This document shows, in pieces, positions 19,734 to 29,921 of a stretch of 64,000 nt of DNA. The stretch is from a bacterium (GTDB taxonomy: Bacteria; SZUA-79; Acidulodesulfobacterales; Acidulodesulfobacteraceae): positions 524,947 through 588,946 of the forward strand of contig JAJYDX010000001.1 in assembly GCA_021777135.1 (NCBI GenBank), given 5' to 3'. The first letter of the stretch is position 1, and the number at the start of each line of letters is the position of its first letter. The notes under the pieces are model-generated. The model did not search any database and had not been told where the DNA came from. It saw nothing but the letters and a program-made list of their open reading frames with translations. The position numbers were made by a program, and so were the translations under genes.

Positions 19734-20549
19734 ATGACGTTAAAAGTATTATCAGTTGCCGGTTTCGATGGTTCTGGGGGAGCTGGAATAACTTCCGATG
19801 TTAAAATATTTTCTAAAATAAAACATATCGGATTATCTGCTATTACGGTAATGACTGCTCAAAATCCTGACATGGTTTATAAAATAGAACCAGTTTCAGA
19901 AGATTTTTTTTCAGCACAGTTGAAAGCCGTATTCGATTATTTTTTGATAGACGCCGTAAAAATTGGCTTGGTATTTGACGGAGTTCAGAGTTCCATATTA
20001 TGCGGGTTTCTTAAAAAATACAAGCCAAGGACAGTGGTTTTAGATCCCGTTTATATTTCCACTTCTGAAAAGATGTTGACGGCTAAATCTGGATATCCTG
20101 ATTTTTTATTTCCTTTATTTAAGCATACTACCGTTATTACTCCAAATATAAAAGAAGCTGAACTTATAGCCGGTATTAATATTAACTGCTTAAATGAAAT
20201 GGAAGATGCCGCAAAAATAATTAAAAAAAGGTTCCCTGAAATTAAAAACATAATAATTAAAGGCTCACATATTTTTGAAAAAAATAATGAAGCCGCAATA
20301 AAAAATATAGTTCTTAATTCAAAAGGTGAATTTTCTGTATTTAAAAGCAAAATATTACATTCCGGCAAACAAATTCACGGAACCGGCTGTGCTTTTTCGG
20401 CTTGTATAGTTTCGTATCTCGCCGCGGGGTTTTCTATAGAAGACGCAGTAGGGAAAACTGAAAAATTTGTATCTAGAATTATAAGGGATTTTAAAAAAAT
20501 ACCTGATAATACATCTGAAAAGAATATATATATTACCGGAAATATTTAG
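19734..20549 (+). CDS. thiD: Hydroxymethylpyrimidine/phosphomethylpyrimidine kinase
   Basis: VLSVAGFDGSGGAGITSDVKIFSKI, VMTAQN, KIGLVFD, VLDPVYIS, HGTGCAFSACIVSYLAAG. Confidence 0.92.
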   Translation: MTLKVLSVAGFDGSGGAGITSDVKIFSKIKHIGLSAITVMTAQNPDMVYKIEPVSEDFFSAQLKAVFDYFLIDAVKIGLVFDGVQSSILCGFLKKYKPRTVVLDPVYISTSEKMLTAKSGYPDFLFPLFKHTTVITPNIKEAELIAGININCLNEMEDAAKIIKKRFPEIKNIIIKGSHIFEKNNEAAIKNIVLNSKGEFSVFKSKILHSGKQIHGTGCAFSACIVSYLAAGFSIEDAVGKTEKFVSRIIRDFKKIPDNTSEKNIYITGNI

Positions 20550-20561
20550 ATTAAACCTTAT

Positions 20562-21209
20562 TTATCTAAGAGATCCTTGCAGGATTGTATTTAAAAAAGG
20601 AAAAGGTTTGTATCCGGTAACTTTTTTATAAAGAATAATCCCGCGATATATAAACAGCGTAGGAGTTCCGCTTACTTTTGCTTCCATACCGGACGACATA
20701 TTGCTTTTTATAAGTTTTTTAGCTAATCCGCTTTTCACGCACGATTCTTCTTTTTCAAGATTTATCATTCTTTTTGCGCGGGTTTTAAGAAAATAATATA
20801 AATCGCCAATAGTGCTCCAATCTTTTTGATATTTGTAAAGCAGGCTTCTTACAGGCAAATATTTACCTTGATATGCGGCGCAATCAGCATATTCAGCGCC
20901 CTTAAAAGCGTATTTATGTATCAGCGTAAGCGGAAAATCCCTAAATTGTATAAAAATTTTCCCTGTTCTGACATAATTTTTTATAATGAGCGGCAGGTCG
21001 TTTTCTTCAAATTTTCTACACCAGTAGCATTGAAAATCAGTATATATTATAATCGTAACTGCGGCGTCGGGATTTCCTGTTTGTCTGTAATGATTTACGG
21101 TCTGCGCAAAACTGGCGTAAGAAACTGCTTCTGCTTTATGAGTTGTGAAAACCCCGGCTATAATTAAAGCTAATAAAAAAAACCAAACAAACAATTTTAA
21201 CTGTTTCAT
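20562..21209 (-). CDS. Exported DsbA-like thioredoxin-fold protein
   Basis: N-terminal signal sequence; TIIIYTDFQCYWCRKFEEN (CYWC active site); GTPTLFIYRG cis-Pro motif. Confidence 0.8.
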   Translation of the reverse strand: MKQLKLFVWFFLLALIIAGVFTTHKAEAVSYASFAQTVNHYRQTGNPDAAVTIIIYTDFQCYWCRKFEENDLPLIIKNYVRTGKIFIQFRDFPLTLIHKYAFKGAEYADCAAYQGKYLPVRSLLYKYQKDWSTIGDLYYFLKTRAKRMINLEKEESCVKSGLAKKLIKSNMSSGMEAKVSGTPTLFIYRGIILYKKVTGYKPFPFLNTILQGSLR

Positions 21210-21349
21210 ATTACAATATTATCATATAGGTTTATAAAGTCAAGGCGAAAACGGGGCAATAAAAGCAAATAAAAAGTCCAAAAGCTTTACTATTAGCTTT
21301 ACATTAAAAAATATCTATATGCTTAATAATTCCTATAGCGTAGTATATT

Positions 21350-21538
21350 TTACCCTTCGAAATGGCTAAAATGAGTTTTGTCTGCTCCGCATATAGGGCA
21401 TACCCAGTCATCAGGTATTTTTTCGAAAGTCGTTCCGGCTTCTATGCCTCCTATGGAATCACCAATTTCCGGATCGTAAATATACCCGCAAACATCGCAT
21501 TGATATTTCGGTAATGCAAGTTCTTCAGCCGCAGTCAT
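21350..21538 (-). CDS. Rubredoxin
   Basis: [47 protein letters not shown]: canonical CxxCG...CPxCG. Confidence 0.97.
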   Translation of the reverse strand: MTAAEELALPKYQCDVCGYIYDPEIGDSIGGIEAGTTFEKIPDDWVCPICGADKTHFSHFEG

Positions 21539-21568
21539 TAATTATCTCCTTAGCTTACAATGTTTTGT

Positions 21569-21766
21569 TTAGATTTTTTTAAAATGAGTCTTATCTACTT
21601 TGCAAATAGGACACATCCAGTCGTCCGGTATATCTTCAAAAGGAGTTCCTGGCAATATGCCGCTTTCAGGATCGCCTTTTTCTGGATCATAAATATATGG
21701 ACATGCTTCGCATAGAAATTTATCTTTGCCGATATTTGTTTCAGTATTTTTATTTTCGTCGTTCAA
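21569..21766 (-). CDS. Rubredoxin (variant motif)
   Basis: [46 protein letters not shown]: four Cys present, but Gly after the 2nd and 4th Cys is replaced by P and K. Confidence 0.92.
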   Translation of the reverse strand: MNDENKNTETNIGKDKFLCEACPYIYDPEKGDPESGILPGTPFEDIPDDWMCPICKVDKTHFKKI

Positions 21767-21903
21767 GATTAATTTTATCTCCTTGTTGCATATATTATTT
21801 TAATTATATCAAATTTATTATTTTTTTAAAATCGTTTAATTGGTATAATTGAACGAACGGATGAATTTTAAACTAAAAATAAATATTAACAATACGGATA
21901 GTT

Positions 21904-23925
21904 ATGGATATATTCAAAGAAAAACTTGTTTCATATATAAAAGCCGAAATTAAAGATAAAAAAAATATAGACATTTCAAATAAAGAATCCGAGAAGCTTA
22001 TAAAAAATCCACCGGACGATTCTTTCGGCGATTATTCTATAGCATCTTATTATGCTGCAAAATATGGGTTCAAAGGAAAACCGGAACAAATAGCCGAAGA
22101 AATTTATAATATTTTAATATCTAATTTTGATAAGATAAACGATTCTTTTAATAAGATAGAAATAAAAGGGGCTTACGTTAATTTTTTTCTGAATAAAGTT
22201 AAATTTGCTTCGCATACCATAAGAAAAGCTGCTCTTTCCAAAGGCGAATATGGCAGGGGTGTTCAGGAAAAACCGCTAAAAGTTATAATAGATTTTTCAT
22301 CGCCTAATATCGCAAAACCTTTTGGAGTGGGGCATTTACGTTCTACGGTTATCGGAATGAGCCTGTCTAAAATTTATGAATTTTGCGGTCATGATGTTAC
22401 TAAAATAAATTATTTAGGAGATTTTGGAACACAGTTCGGTAAGCTCATAACCGCTTTTTGCCGTTATAACGATATAGATTTTACAGAATTTGAAAAAGAC
22501 CCTGTAAAAATACTATACGGTCTTTACGTCAGGATTCACAAAGACGAACTTGCAGACGCAGCTATAGAAGAAGAAGCAAAGAACAGGTTTAAAACGCTCG
22601 AGGATTTTATATCAATAAACAAGCGAAAATTAGATGATTATTTAGGCAGTGTAAATAATACAAAAATTGAAAACAACGAACATGTTTCAAGCAAAACAAC
22701 CGGCGAAGTTTGTGCCTCGCAAGAAATAAAACTATCGGAAATAAATAAAAACTCTCTTTGTGGAACACAGGAAGGTCAGTATTATTTGTGGAAATTGTTT
22801 AGAAAACTTAGTATTGACGAATTCAAAAGGATTTATAAATCTATCGGCATAGAGTTCGACGCATATGAAGGCGAGGCATCCAGCGCGGAATTTTCAAACG
22901 ATATCAAAGAAATTTTACTAGAAAGCGGAATAGCGGAAACCAGCGAGGGCGCCGCAATAATTCATATTAAAGGTATAAATACTCCTGCTTTAATTGCAAA
23001 GAGCGACGGAACGTCTCTCTATCTTTCAAGGGATATCGTTACCGCGGTTTCAAGAATGGCAAAATATAATTTCGATAAAATGATTTACGTCGTAGGTTCG
23101 GAACAGGCTCTTCATTTTAACCAGCTTTTAGGCATTTTCGGGATACTGAAAGAAAATATAAATAAAATAAAAGACAGTTCAAATTTTAAAAATTACGCTT
23201 CTCTTATAGACGGCAAGTTAGTTCACGTAAAGTTTGGAAGAATTATAGGTATGTCAACTAGAAAAGGCAATCTAGTATTTTTGGAGGATTATTTGGAAGA
23301 AGCGCGTCTTAAGGCTAAGGAAAAACTAGAGGAAAGGCTAAAAAATTTAGAAGATTCATTTTTTGGCACTGGAAGCGTGACAAGTCTTAAACCAGAAAAA
23401 GAACTTACCGAAAGCGAAAAAGAACAGCTTTACTCCACGTCTTTAAATGTCGGCATTGGAGCGGTTATATTTAACGATTTAAAAACAAGGCGGACTACCG
23501 ACGTAAATTTTAATTGGGATAACGTTTTATCTTTTGAAGGGCAGACCGGTCCTTATCTTCAATATACCGTTTCCAGGATAAACAGTCTTTTGTCTAAATT
23601 AGGCGAATTTGATCTAAATAACCTAAATAAATATTTTTCATTTTCTCAAGAAGATGTTGATTTTAACGATATTTTTTTAATATCGAAGCATATTTCGTAT
23701 TTTAACGATATGCTAAACGAAGCAATGGAACAGAATGAACCTTCCGTTTTAAGTACTTACGCTTTAGAACTCGCCTCTCTTTTTAATAAGTATTATCAAA
23801 ATTACAGGCTTATCGGTAAAGATTTTGAATATATAGAACCTCGTATTTTTATGCTGTCTGCCGTAAGGAGTTTATTAGCCGCGGTTTTAAATTTACTCTG
23901 TATTCCTGTTCTTGAAAGAATGTAG
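21904..23925 (+). CDS. argS: Arginyl-tRNA synthetase
   Basis: DFSSPNIAKPFGVGHLRSTVIG (HIGH-like HVGHLRST region), MSTRKGN, GQTGPYLQYTVSRI, C-terminal LLCIPVLERM. Confidence 0.95.
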   Translation: MDIFKEKLVSYIKAEIKDKKNIDISNKESEKLIKNPPDDSFGDYSIASYYAAKYGFKGKPEQIAEEIYNILISNFDKINDSFNKIEIKGAYVNFFLNKVKFASHTIRKAALSKGEYGRGVQEKPLKVIIDFSSPNIAKPFGVGHLRSTVIGMSLSKIYEFCGHDVTKINYLGDFGTQFGKLITAFCRYNDIDFTEFEKDPVKILYGLYVRIHKDELADAAIEEEAKNRFKTLEDFISINKRKLDDYLGSVNNTKIENNEHVSSKTTGEVCASQEIKLSEINKNSLCGTQEGQYYLWKLFRKLSIDEFKRIYKSIGIEFDAYEGEASSAEFSNDIKEILLESGIAETSEGAAIIHIKGINTPALIAKSDGTSLYLSRDIVTAVSRMAKYNFDKMIYVVGSEQALHFNQLLGIFGILKENINKIKDSSNFKNYASLIDGKLVHVKFGRIIGMSTRKGNLVFLEDYLEEARLKAKEKLEERLKNLEDSFFGTGSVTSLKPEKELTESEKEQLYSTSLNVGIGAVIFNDLKTRRTTDVNFNWDNVLSFEGQTGPYLQYTVSRINSLLSKLGEFDLNNLNKYFSFSQEDVDFNDIFLISKHISYFNDMLNEAMEQNEPSVLSTYALELASLFNKYYQNYRLIGKDFEYIEPRIFMLSAVRSLLAAVLNLLCIPVLERM

Positions 23926-23934
23926 TTATTTATT

Positions 23935-23955
23935 AAAATAAAAAATAAAAAATAA
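23935..23955. repeat. Heptanucleotide tandem repeat (AAAATAA)x3 in the dppD-like 5' region
   Basis: Sequence aaaataa-aaaataa-aaaataa-aaaag immediately upstream of ttttaATG at 23966. Confidence 0.7.
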
Positions 23956-23965
23956 AAAGATTTTA

Positions 23966-24967
23966 ATGAGCCTAGAGATTAAAAATTTTACAGTGGAACT
24001 TCGCAAGGATAATGCTAGTTCTATTAACGTAACTGATGATTTATATTTAAAGGTTGATGAAGGAGAGGTAGTTTCGGTAGTAGGGGAGTCCGGAAGCGGT
24101 AAATCTTTTTTGGGACTGTCTATTTTAAGGCTTAATCCTTCGCATATTTCAAATATTATTTCCGGTGAAGTTAAAATAAGATGCAAATCGCAGAATGAAG
24201 AAATAGACATTATGAAACTTGAGCCTGAAAAACTCATTGGAGTCAGAGGCAGGCTAATATCCATGATATTTCAGGATCCGAATACGTCTTTAAATCCAGT
24301 TATGAAAATAGGAGAACAGATAACTGAAGCTATACTGGCGCATAAAAAAATCCCTAAAAAAGAAGCTAAAGATATAGCTATTTCATATCTGGACTCTATG
24401 AATATAGACGGAAAATCAAGATTTGCTTCTTATCCATATGAATTATCAGGAGGAATGAGACAGAGGGTTATGATTGCTATGGCAATGGTTTTAAACCCTT
24501 GTTTTTTGATAGCCGACGAGCCTACGACCGCTTTAGACGTTACGACCTCTCTTCAGGTTTTAAAACTCATAGGAAATATAAGGAAAAAATCTAATATAGG
24601 TGTGATTTTCATAACCCATGATCTCACCATAGCGAAAAGCATATCCGACAGAACCTATGTATTTTATGCCGGACATGTTATGGAATCAGGAAACACAGAG
24701 GATTTAATAAATAATCCTATGCATCCTTATACTTTTTCTTTAATTAAAAGCGTTCCATCTTTGTCTGCGGATTATGTTCCGAAACAAAAACTTTTTACTA
24801 TACCAGGTTTTCTCAAAAAAGACGATTTTAGCAAAGGTAAGTGCAGGTTTTATTCCAGATGCTTTAAAAGAGACGATGAATGTTTAAGAGATATACCGCT
24901 TAAAAGCTTTACGGATTCAGGACAAGAAGCAAGATACGTAAGATGTATAAAAGTAAACAATGTGTAA
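23966..24967 (+). CDS. Oligopeptide/dipeptide-type ABC transporter ATP-binding protein (DppD/OppD-like)
   Basis: Walker A GESGSGKSFL, MIFQDPNTSLNPVMKIGEQI, ELSGGMRQRVMIAMA, ADEPTTALDVT, C-terminal CRFYSRCFKRDDECL. Confidence 0.92.
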   Translation: MSLEIKNFTVELRKDNASSINVTDDLYLKVDEGEVVSVVGESGSGKSFLGLSILRLNPSHISNIISGEVKIRCKSQNEEIDIMKLEPEKLIGVRGRLISMIFQDPNTSLNPVMKIGEQITEAILAHKKIPKKEAKDIAISYLDSMNIDGKSRFASYPYELSGGMRQRVMIAMAMVLNPCFLIADEPTTALDVTTSLQVLKLIGNIRKKSNIGVIFITHDLTIAKSISDRTYVFYAGHVMESGNTEDLINNPMHPYTFSLIKSVPSLSADYVPKQKLFTIPGFLKKDDFSKGKCRFYSRCFKRDDECLRDIPLKSFTDSGQEARYVRCIKVNNV

Positions 24968-24982
24968 TTTATTAATAAAAAT

Positions 24983-25795
24983 ATGGACAAAAATATAATT
25001 TTATCCGTCTCTAATCTTTCCAAACACTATAAATATTACAAAACATTATTCGATATTAAAAAAAACGTAGTTAAAGCCGTTGACGAGGTATCTTTTGACA
25101 TATTTAAAAATGAAATATTTGCGGTAGTAGGGGAAACCGGATGCGGTAAATCTACGCTATCAAAGTTGCTTTTGGGGCTGACCGAAAAAACATCAGGAGA
25201 GATATATTTCAAAGGCGAGATTCTTGATTATGGAATTAAAAAAAAGGATTTTAGAAAACAAATACAGATACTTTTTCAGGATCCATATTCATCGCTTAAT
25301 CCTAAAAAAAAGATTTATAAATTAATATCTTACCAGGCGGTTAAGAACGGCATTATTAAAAACAGGCACAAGGACAGAGTAGATTTTTCTGCAGAACAGC
25401 TTAAAAAAGTAGGGTTGCCTGAGAGTACCGCTTTAGATTACCCTCATATGCTTTCGGGCGGACAAAGGCAGAGGGTTGGAATAGCAAGATGTCTTTCGGT
25501 AAATCCGGAACTACTTATTCTAGACGAACCTGTTTCCGCTTTAGACGTCTCAATATCCGCACAAATTTTAAATCTTTTGATGGATTTACAGAAGAAAAAC
25601 GGTATAAGTTATATATTTATTACACACGATTTAAAATTAGTCAGACATCTTGCTGACAGGGTTTGTGTAATGTTCGGCGGAAAAATAATGGAGATTGCTA
25701 AAACAGAAGATTTTTTTAACTCTCCCATGCACCCGTATTCAAAAACCCTTTTAGAATCTATGAATTATATGTCATTTACTCGTCGGAATCTTTAA
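24983..25795 (+). CDS. Oligopeptide/dipeptide-type ABC transporter ATP-binding protein (DppF/OppF-like)
   Basis: GETGCGKSTLSKLLLGL, LFQDPYSSLNPKKKI, MLSGGQRQRVGIARCL, LDEPVSALDVSISAQILNLL. Confidence 0.92.
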   Translation: MDKNIILSVSNLSKHYKYYKTLFDIKKNVVKAVDEVSFDIFKNEIFAVVGETGCGKSTLSKLLLGLTEKTSGEIYFKGEILDYGIKKKDFRKQIQILFQDPYSSLNPKKKIYKLISYQAVKNGIIKNRHKDRVDFSAEQLKKVGLPESTALDYPHMLSGGQRQRVGIARCLSVNPELLILDEPVSALDVSISAQILNLLMDLQKKNGISYIFITHDLKLVRHLADRVCVMFGGKIMEIAKTEDFFNSPMHPYSKTLLESMNYMSFTRRNL

Positions 25796-26255
25796 ACGCT
25801 TCGTCCCCTTCCATCAATGAAAGCGTACTCAGGTGGTCTATATAGTCTTCGCTCATCTTTTTCTTTTCTTCTTCTTCAACTCTTGACTGACAGTTTATAC
25901 ACAGGTTGGAATAAGGTATAATCTTAAGCCTTTTCTTTGAAATAGGTTCTCCGCATTCATCGCATATTCCATAAGTGCCCTCTTTAATTTTTAAAAGAGC
26001 ATTGTCTATTTCCCTGACTTTTTTTCTTTCCCTGTCTCCAAGCATATAAGACAATTCACGGTCTCTTTCACTTGAAGCTATATCGTAATTATCCCCGCGG
26101 TATTCAGTCGAGTCTTTTGAGGAACCTTCTTTTATGCCTGCGTCGATCTCCTTAAAAATATCTTTTTTCATTTTAACCAGGGTCTGGTTGGCAGATTCTA
26201 TTTCGGCCGGCGAAAATGTATGTTCATCGTTATTTTCTCTATTTTTATTTTTCAT
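25776..26255 (-). CDS. DksA/TraR C4-type zinc-finger protein
   Basis: IKEGTYGICDECGEPISKKRLKIIPYSNLCINCQSRVE with upstream coiled coil. Confidence 0.9.
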   Translation of the reverse strand: MKNKNRENNDEHTFSPAEIESANQTLVKMKKDIFKEIDAGIKEGSSKDSTEYRGDNYDIASSERDRELSYMLGDRERKKVREIDNALLKIKEGTYGICDECGEPISKKRLKIIPYSNLCINCQSRVEEEEKKKMSEDYIDHLSTLSLMEGDEAFKDSDE

Positions 26256-26408
26256 ATTTAAAAGCCTCCGTTATGATATATATTTTTATTTTACAATGGG
26301 GAACATTTCGGATATACCCCTTGTCTTTTTAAAAAATTTTGAATAGTATATATTTAAATAGATTTAAAAGCAAGATTAAAAGTTAGCGGGAATTAAGGAG
26401 ACCTTTTA

Positions 26409-27896
26409 ATGAATAAAAAAAGAGTTTTCGATTACGGATATGCAGGTAAAGAAAAAAAAGAAGAGGGCGTCAGGACTTCTTCTCAGATAGATAGAGACAG
26501 GATAATACATTCTAGCGCATTCAGGAGAATGAGAAATAAAACGCAAGTTTTTGGAGTTTTTACGCTAGATTATTACAGGACCAGGCTTACGCATTCCCTT
26601 GAAGTGTCACAGATTGCAAGGGCAATAACTTCTATTTTAAATAAAAAATACCAATTAAATATAGATATTGACCTCGTTGAAGCGATTTCTCTGGCGCATG
26701 ATATAGGGCATCCCCCGTTTGGGCATCTTGGGGAGTTCATTATAAACGAAGAACTTAAGAAAGCTACGGGTGGAAAATTAGGATTTGAGGCAAACGCACA
26801 GAACATAAGAATACTTGATTTCTTGGAAAAAAAGTTTTACGATCCAAAAAAAAATAAGATATATGGAATCAACCCGTCTCTTAAAACTATTGACGGAATT
26901 TTAAAATATAAAATTCCGTATTCTTTATCAGATAAAAATAAACATTTTATTTACGATAACGATATATTTATTCTTGAGAAACTTCACGGAAAGGATTTTA
27001 TAAATTATTTAAAGAAATATTCGGCATTTTTAAACGACACAAAAAATAAAAAAACAAAAGAGATTTTTTTTGAATTTTCTAGATGTATAGAATGTCAAAT
27101 ATTAAACGCAGCAGATGATATAGCTTATGCTACGCATGACATAGAAGACGGCGTGGAATCCAAACTTATTGACATAGGAGGACATTTTAAAGTAAATAAA
27201 TATCTAAAAGAAAGCGGACGTTTTGGAAAGGATTCTATTAATAAAATAGCCGAGCAGGTAGATAATTTCTTTTTTAATCTTAGGAATATTTTTAAAGTTT
27301 CAGAAAACAAAGAAACGTGGAGTATGAACGATGCTGTCAGCCGCCAAAACTCTATGCGGCATATAAAAGTCAAAACAGACCTGAAAGAATTTTTTTCAAA
27401 TTATATTTCAAAATTTATTTTAAATATAGATTTAGAGAAAAGGTATGAAGGCATTGGAAATCTTGGATTAAGTTTGAGGTCTAAAGATAAAGATTTTATA
27501 TCTGGTATTCCGATAAATTTAGGGGATGATTCATATAAATATGGTATTGTATGGAAAAACGGGGTAAATTTGGAAATTAGCGCGTTAAAGCAAATTTCTT
27601 ACAGACTTGTTATGGAAAATAGGGAAATACTTTTAAACAGATATAAAGCCGAAAATATTATAAGGAAGCTTTTTTGCGTTTTTTCCGATTTTAAAAATAT
27701 CAAACTCTATCCTGACGACTTTCAAGAGCTTTACGAGTTTGGATTTTATGACTGTTTTGGAAAGAATAAAAACGAAAAAACTGGTTTTCTGGTAATGTGC
27801 GCCGATTATATTGGCGGAATGACTGATATGTATGCGATGAAGCTGTATTCATCGCTGTTCAACGAAAGGAATTTTTCAGATATACCGCATGCATAA
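26409..27896 (+). CDS. dgt: Deoxyguanosinetriphosphate triphosphohydrolase-like (dNTPase)
   Basis: RDRIIHSSAFRRMRNKTQVF, TRLTHSLEVSQIARAI, EAISLAHDIGHPPFGHLGE, ADDIAYATHDIEDG. Confidence 0.95.
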   Translation: MNKKRVFDYGYAGKEKKEEGVRTSSQIDRDRIIHSSAFRRMRNKTQVFGVFTLDYYRTRLTHSLEVSQIARAITSILNKKYQLNIDIDLVEAISLAHDIGHPPFGHLGEFIINEELKKATGGKLGFEANAQNIRILDFLEKKFYDPKKNKIYGINPSLKTIDGILKYKIPYSLSDKNKHFIYDNDIFILEKLHGKDFINYLKKYSAFLNDTKNKKTKEIFFEFSRCIECQILNAADDIAYATHDIEDGVESKLIDIGGHFKVNKYLKESGRFGKDSINKIAEQVDNFFFNLRNIFKVSENKETWSMNDAVSRQNSMRHIKVKTDLKEFFSNYISKFILNIDLEKRYEGIGNLGLSLRSKDKDFISGIPINLGDDSYKYGIVWKNGVNLEISALKQISYRLVMENREILLNRYKAENIIRKLFCVFSDFKNIKLYPDDFQELYEFGFYDCFGKNKNEKTGFLVMCADYIGGMTDMYAMKLYSSLFNERNFSDIPHA

Positions 27897-27900
27897 ATTA

Positions 27901-28479
27901 CTAAAACAAACTGTTTTCAACTATTTCGCATATAATATGCGCTATTAAAATGTGATTCTCTTGAATTCTTGGCGTGTCTTCGGATGGAACCCTGATAAGT
28001 AGTTCGCATGTCATAGATTCCGCCATTTTTCCGCCATTTATGCCTGTAAAGCCTATTATTCTCATGCCTATATTTTTCGCAGTATTTATTGCAGATAAAA
28101 TATTTTTAGAATTTCCTGAAGTCGATATTCCCCAGAAAATGTCGCCTTTTTTTGCGTTTGCTTCAAGCTGGCGCGAAAATACATTCGAAAAATCATAATC
28201 GTTTGCTATCGCGGTAAGGTTTGAAGTATTTACAGTAAGGCTCTCTGCCGCAAGCGCTTTTCTCTCTTTGTAAAATCTCGAAACAAGTTCTGCTGCTATA
28301 TGCTGGGCATCTGCCGCCGAGCCGCCGTTTCCAGCAATAAAAACTTTTCCCCCGTTATCGTATGCCGAAATAATAATATTAGATATTTTTTCAATGGTTT
28401 TTAAAATTTCATTGTCGTTAGATGTCAAATCTAATATTTTTTTTGCGTCCGCGAACCTTTTTTCTATTATATTTTTCAT
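27901..28479 (-). CDS. gmhA: Phosphoheptose isomerase (SIS domain)
   Basis: GGKVFIAGNGGSAADAQHIAAELVSRF...LAAESLTVNTSNLTAIANDYDFSNVFSRQ; GISTSGNSKN. Confidence 0.93.
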   Translation of the reverse strand: MKNIIEKRFADAKKILDLTSNDNEILKTIEKISNIIISAYDNGGKVFIAGNGGSAADAQHIAAELVSRFYKERKALAAESLTVNTSNLTAIANDYDFSNVFSRQLEANAKKGDIFWGISTSGNSKNILSAINTAKNIGMRIIGFTGINGGKMAESMTCELLIRVPSEDTPRIQENHILIAHIICEIVENSLF

Positions 28480-28497
28480 TTTAATATATCCCTATGG

Positions 28498-28986
28498 TCA
28501 TTTTTTATTAAGCTCTTCATCTGCTTTTATTACAGATTCGGACATTTCTTTTCTGTATTGTTTAAGTTTTTCCGTCAAAGCTCCATCCGATAATGCGAGA
28601 ATGGATAAGGCTAAAAGGGCGGCGTTAACGCATCCGCTCTTACCTATCGCTGTGGTGGCTACTGGTATTCCTCCGGGCATTTGAACTATTGACATAAGGC
28701 TGTCTAGTCCGTTAAGGGCAGATGCGTTAAGAGGAACGCCTATAACTGGAAGAACTGTCATTGCCGCAATAACCCCCGGAAGATGTGCGCTCATACCAGC
28801 GGCCGCGATTATTACTTTTAATTTTTCTTTCTCTGCGGACTCGACGATTTCCATGGTTCTTTTTAGCGTTCTATGAGCAGATGAAATATGAAGTTCATAA
28901 GAAATTCCAAATTTTTTAAGCGTTTCTGTTGTCCCCTCTATGTCATTTAAATCGTTTTTTGAACCTACAAGTATTAAAACATCCAT
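28498..28986 (-). CDS. purE: 5-(carboxyamino)imidazole ribonucleotide mutase
   Basis: LVGSKNDLNDIEGTTETLKKFGISYELHISSAHRT, AAAGMSAHLPGVIAAMTVLPVIGVP, MPGGIPVATTAIG. Confidence 0.95.
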   Translation of the reverse strand: MDVLILVGSKNDLNDIEGTTETLKKFGISYELHISSAHRTLKRTMEIVESAEKEKLKVIIAAAGMSAHLPGVIAAMTVLPVIGVPLNASALNGLDSLMSIVQMPGGIPVATTAIGKSGCVNAALLALSILALSDGALTEKLKQYRKEMSESVIKADEELNKK

Positions 28987-29030
28987 ATGTTTCCTCCATT
29001 TTATAAACAGTTGATTCTAATATATTCTTA

Positions 29031-29897
29031 TCAGTCGTATAAATCAAATATAGATAATTTTTTCAGCGTTTCTTCTGGAACATCTTTTTTTGCCGTTACC
29101 AATGATTTTTGTAACGACAAGCCGCAAAAACATTCTTTGTTAGAAAAATCAATTTTGCCGGCAGACTCTTTAATTATATTTTTTGCTTTTTCGGCATTTT
29201 CCAGAAGAATCTTTATTATCATATCGGCTGTGACGTTTTCCTCTTCCTCATGCCAACAGTCGTAATCGGTCGCCATAGCTATGGTAGCATAGCAAAGCTC
29301 TGCTTCTCTCGCAAGCTTTGCTTCGGTTGCGTTAGTCATGCCTATTACGTCCATTCCGTTATTTTTATAAAAGAATGATTCGGCTTTTGTTGAAAATTGA
29401 GGACCTTCTATGCAAAGGTAAGATCCTCCATCGTGAAAAGTGATGCCAAGCGCCTTACATGCGTTTATAACAATCTTACGGAGATATGGACATACTGGTT
29501 CAGCCATGGAAACATGGGCTACAATGCCGTTTCCGAAAAAAGTACTTTTTCTGTTCTTAGTAAAGTCGAAAAACTGGTCTGCTATAACCATATCGCCAGG
29601 TTTAATTTCTTTTTTAAGGCTTCCTACCGCACTTACTGAAATTACTTTTTCGACCCCGGAAACTTTTAAAGCATAGATATTTGCGGCGTAATTTATTTCT
29701 GAAGGGGTAATTTTATGACCCTTGCCGTGTCGGGGCAGAAAAACGATATTTCTGCCGTTTATTTCTCCGAATACGAGATTGTCTGAAGGTTTTCCGAAAG
29801 GAGTGTCCACCGATTCTTCTCTGACGTTTTTTAGCCCATCCATTTGATATAATCCGCTCCCACCTATTATCCCCAGAATATCCGGTTTTCCTCTCAT
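29031..29897 (-). CDS. mtnP: S-methyl-5'-thioadenosine phosphorylase
   Basis: [84 protein letters not shown]. Confidence 0.92.
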   Translation of the reverse strand: MRGKPDILGIIGGSGLYQMDGLKNVREESVDTPFGKPSDNLVFGEINGRNIVFLPRHGKGHKITPSEINYAANIYALKVSGVEKVISVSAVGSLKKEIKPGDMVIADQFFDFTKNRKSTFFGNGIVAHVSMAEPVCPYLRKIVINACKALGITFHDGGSYLCIEGPQFSTKAESFFYKNNGMDVIGMTNATEAKLAREAELCYATIAMATDYDCWHEEEENVTADMIIKILLENAEKAKNIIKESAGKIDFSNKECFCGLSLQKSLVTAKKDVPEETLKKLSIFDLYD

Positions 29898-29921
29898 ATA
29901 GTCTCCCCCTTTTTAATTTAT

